Translations under genes and position numbers: made by a program
Notes under the pieces: model-generated
The model's input: the letters and a program-made list of their open reading frames with translations, nothing else
Database searches by the model: none
Told to the model about the DNA's origin: nothing
Part shown: positions 61,250-64,000 of the stretch, piece after piece
How positions within the stretch are numbered: position 1 is the first letter of the stretch
Layout of the letters: every line of letters begins with the position of its first letter
NCBI GenBank assembly: GCA_902775975.1
Contig: CACYOC010000001.1
Coordinates: 1-64,000, forward strand
Direction: 5' to 3'
Source of the DNA: an uncultured Bacteroidales bacterium
GTDB lineage: Bacteria; Bacteroidota; Bacteroidia; Bacteroidales; Bacteroidaceae
DNA length: 64,000 bases

Positions 61250-64000
61250 ATGATTACAAAAGATAATTTGCCAGAGGTCTTAAGAAGTTTTGAGTTTGAA
61301 GAAAACAAGAACGTTTGGACCAAGAAATACTCAACAGGGGCAAGCATAACAGTGGATTTTAATTCTGCAAAAATAAACTATGCGCCACTTGATGAGAATT
61401 TTAGCATGGGAGAATATCCTACGAAAGAAAAAACATCCTCTGGTTTTGTAATTCACCGTGACACGACAATCAATTTTAACAGCAAAGAGAATTTTGTTTG
61501 CCTTGTCTGCATTCATCTGTTACTCAAGAAAGGCTATGAGGCAAAACACATCGTTATAGAGCCTGCTTTCAAAGTGGCTCATGGTATCAAACCATCCTTT
61601 GGTGATATTCTTGTTTTTGATAAAGAATATGACCCATTGGTCTTGATAGAGAACAAAACCTATGGTGCAGAGTTTAGTAAAGAATGGAACTTGATGCAAA
61701 AAGACGGAGGGCAACTTTTCGGATATCTCGGAGAAATTGTAAAGACTATGAAACTATGCCAAAATCTTGTTCTATTTGCTGCAGATTTCGAAGAGAATAG
61801 GATTGTTCCTAAAAGTCATATCATTACTCTTAAAGATAACGAAAAACGGATTGCGGAGCTTGACAATCCTAAGACTTTCGCCAATGCCCAAGGTAATTAC
61901 TTCGAAGTATGGAATCAGACATATCGAAATGCAATAGAGACAAAGGGGCTTGTTGAAGATGATATTGCAGCATATTCCGTAGGAAAACTCAAATATACTA
62001 TAAATGACCTAAATGGATTGTCACATGCTGAAATACGACCAATCTATCATGAGTTCGCAACTATTCTGAGAAACCATGCCATTACAGATTTTGAACATTC
62101 TTTCTACATCTTGATAGACTTGTTCCTCTGTAAAATTACCGATGAACGCAACAATCCTGATGACTTGCAATTTTATTATAAGGGAGTAGCTCGTGACACC
62201 CCCAAGGAATACTGTAATCGTCTGCTGAAACTATACCAGCTGGGAAAGCAACAGCTTTTTAATGTAGAGGTTATAAACAAAGACGAGGAAGACATTATAC
62301 AGATCTTTAGAGACACAAGTCGCAACCTTACAAACGGGCTTTTTGCTGGAATTAAAGCTTTGTTTGAAGAGATGAAGTTCTACAACATCAAGAAGTTTAA
62401 CTTTATTGATGTTGAAAACAAAGAAGAGTTTGAGATGAACTTTCAGATTCTTATAAAGATAACAGCACTTATTCAGGACATTAATCTAAGTTCGAGTGAG
62501 ACAAACCATTTCTTCGGCGACCTGTTTGAAGGCCTCCTTTCAAAAAATGTACATCAAACAGAGGGGCAATTCTTCACACCATTACCTATAGTAAACTTTA
62601 TCATTAATTCTCTGCCCAAGTTCCCAAATAAGGATAAGGTAAAGGTACTTGATTATGCTTGTGGTGCTGGTCATTTTCTCACTGAATTCATTAAGCATTA
62701 CCCCAAAGCTCAGGTTTACGGAATTGAGAAAAGTCAGACTTTGAGCCAAGTTGCAAAGATTGCCACAATTATCAATGGAAGTCTGGACTCCCGCATAGTA
62801 TTCAAGGACTCGTTGAGCTTAATGAACACAATGGATGTACGATACCAAGGATTTGAGAGAGATTCTTTTGACTGTATCATTGCCAATCCACCATACAGCG
62901 TTAAGGGCTTTTTAGACACATTGGAACAAAAAGACCGTGACCAATTTGTTCTTTCAAAGTCTGTAGATGAAAAAGCCTACTCCACGAACAGGTCTATAGA
63001 ATGTTTCTTCGTTGAACGTGCGCAGCACTTTTTGAAGAAAGATGGGCTGATGGGCATAGTACTTCCAAGTTCTCTTTTAAGCAACGAAAATATTTACACT
63101 AAAACCCGTGAAATTATTTTTGCGAACTTCAACATCTTGGCTATTGCCGTTATGAACAGCCGCACATTTGGCTCTACGGGAACAAACACCGTTATTCTAT
63201 TTGCTCAAAAAGTGGCGAAGAAGAATTCTGAAGGTTTGCTCCACGCATTTATTGACAAAAAAGAGTATACCGCCTATACTACCAGTGATTCAATAGAATC
63301 CTATATTCAAAAGCAAGGCTACCCTAAAGATGAATATTTTGCCTTCATGCAAGATGATATACTTGGGGAGAGTCTTGAAAATACAGAAATATTCAAAGAC
63401 TATCAATCAAACTTTAAGCCATCTCGTGTGGCTAAAAACTTGCAAAAAGAATGGTTTGCCAACTCTGAATATTATAGGGAGGGCTTAAAGGAGATTTCAA
63501 AGGAGTACAAGAATTTATTTGCGCTTTTCCTGTCAAGCAATGACTACAGACTGCTTGAAGAGACTGAATACAGAAGGCAGTTTATTGCATTTGCAAAGGA
63601 TATTGAATGCAGAAAGCTTAATGTCTACATTCAGACAGATAATAATGTCGTGGCCATCTTGCAGTCCCCGCCAGAGAAGATTGACAACAAGAGTAATAAA
63701 GCGGAGGTTGTCAAATTCTTGGGTTATGATTGGAGCAACCGCAAGGGTGATGAAGGCATAAAATATCTGACGAGTCATGTCCAGGAGGCTGATAGTTCAG
63801 ATGATGATGACGACAAAGATGCTGAAATCGTCCAGGCTATCAATTCAATCAAATACATTGAGACTCCCCTTTATAATCCCGATGACGATAATGATGTAAC
63901 AAAATTCTCATACGCACTAAGGAAACATATAACCGATATGTGTAACAGGTTTTCTTTTGGAATGACAAGTAAAAACTGTGAAAAGCCTTTTGCTGGCGGT
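61250..64000 (+). CDS. Restriction-modification-type protein: nuclease-like N-terminus plus N6-adenine methylase (partial, 3' end off window)
   Basis: At least 917 residues, open to the right edge. The N-terminal part has a PD-(D/E)xK-like site: GDILVFD (Asp119) and LIENKTYG (Glu134, Lys136). A helical region follows, then an N6-adenine methylase with SAM motif LDYACGAGHFL (residues 467-477) and catalytic NPPY at 546-549 (IIANPPYSVKG). The layout fits a single-chain type IIG-like or type I-related RM enzyme; the specificity part may lie in the missing C-terminus or a next gene. 54 bp after the Argonaute, same strand, A+T-rich like it. Confidence 0.85.
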   Translation, partial: MITKDNLPEVLRSFEFEENKNVWTKKYSTGASITVDFNSAKINYAPLDENFSMGEYPTKEKTSSGFVIHRDTTINFNSKENFVCLVCIHLLLKKGYEAKHIVIEPAFKVAHGIKPSFGDILVFDKEYDPLVLIENKTYGAEFSKEWNLMQKDGGQLFGYLGEIVKTMKLCQNLVLFAADFEENRIVPKSHIITLKDNEKRIAELDNPKTFANAQGNYFEVWNQTYRNAIETKGLVEDDIAAYSVGKLKYTINDLNGLSHAEIRPIYHEFATILRNHAITDFEHSFYILIDLFLCKITDERNNPDDLQFYYKGVARDTPKEYCNRLLKLYQLGKQQLFNVEVINKDEEDIIQIFRDTSRNLTNGLFAGIKALFEEMKFYNIKKFNFIDVENKEEFEMNFQILIKITALIQDINLSSSETNHFFGDLFEGLLSKNVHQTEGQFFTPLPIVNFIINSLPKFPNKDKVKVLDYACGAGHFLTEFIKHYPKAQVYGIEKSQTLSQVAKIATIINGSLDSRIVFKDSLSLMNTMDVRYQGFERDSFDCIIANPPYSVKGFLDTLEQKDRDQFVLSKSVDEKAYSTNRSIECFFVERAQHFLKKDGLMGIVLPSSLLSNENIYTKTREIIFANFNILAIAVMNSRTFGSTGTNTVILFAQKVAKKNSEGLLHAFIDKKEYTAYTTSDSIESYIQKQGYPKDEYFAFMQDDILGESLENTEIFKDYQSNFKPSRVAKNLQKEWFANSEYYREGLKEISKEYKNLFALFLSSNDYRLLEETEYRRQFIAFAKDIECRKLNVYIQTDNNVVAILQSPPEKIDNKSNKAEVVKFLGYDWSNRKGDEGIKYLTSHVQEADSSDDDDDKDAEIVQAINSIKYIETPLYNPDDDNDVTKFSYALRKHITDMCNRFSFGMTSKNCEKPFAGG

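Overview
The window is from a Bacteroidales chromosome, most likely Prevotella or a close relative. The evidence is a recurring promoter signature TAnnTTTGCA upstream of genes on both strands, a broken BspA-like leucine-rich repeat gene, secreted proteins with type IX-like C-terminal tails, a Rho factor with a long N-terminal insertion, and the Bacteroidetes-only DUF4295 gene beside the L33 and L28 ribosomal protein genes.

Layout. 1-2.7 kb: remains of an IS66 element, repeats and a frameshifted BspA-like surface protein. 2.7-7 kb: two tiny genes with twin promoters, then a ribosomal protein cluster (DUF4295, rpmG, rpmB), pncC, tsaD and map. 7-11 kb: a secreted M6 metalloprotease and a secreted endonuclease I. 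11-13.6 kb: a fucose-isomerase-like enzyme and an MFS transporter. 13.7-17.4 kb: a zinc-ribbon lipoprotein, a U32 peptidase-like protein and metA. 17.4-26.2 kb: a five-gene phosphosignalling operon (zinc-ribbon protein, Ser/Thr kinase, four-module AAA+ protein, FHA protein, PP2C phosphatase). 26.3-31.5 kb: peptidase M13, an ABC-F protein interrupted by REP-like palindromes, and galE. 31.7-33.5 kb: a RAYT-type transposase, a 22-bp repeat array and tRNA-Asp. 33.6-38.4 kb: GNAT, glycosyltransferase, recR, uup-like ABC-F and engB. 38.5-48.3 kb: rho, rsmG, an MBL hydrolase, two glycoside hydrolases, a HAD hydrolase, smpB, a DMP19 protein and an MltF-like transglycosylase. 48.4-57.1 kb: hisG-hisD-hisC, rpsA and carB.

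From about 57.1 kb the character changes. Three adjoining tandem arrays, all with a 22-bp period, lead into a visibly A+T-richer island. It holds a remnant mobilization gene, a small XRE regulator, a TIR-APAZ gene overlapping a short Argonaute gene (a SPARTA abortive-infection defence module), and a restriction-modification-type protein with a nuclease-like N-terminus and an N6-adenine methylase, which runs off the right edge. This is a defence island joined to an otherwise housekeeping chromosome.

The least described parts are the zinc-ribbon/kinase/FHA/AAA+/PP2C operon, the XRE gene placed just before SPARTA, the RAYT with REP-like palindromes (two of them inside a coding sequence), the separate arrays that all share a 22-bp period, and short intergenic tandem repeats that start inside the stop-codon region of the preceding gene. 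All calls come from reading the sequence; no database search was run.
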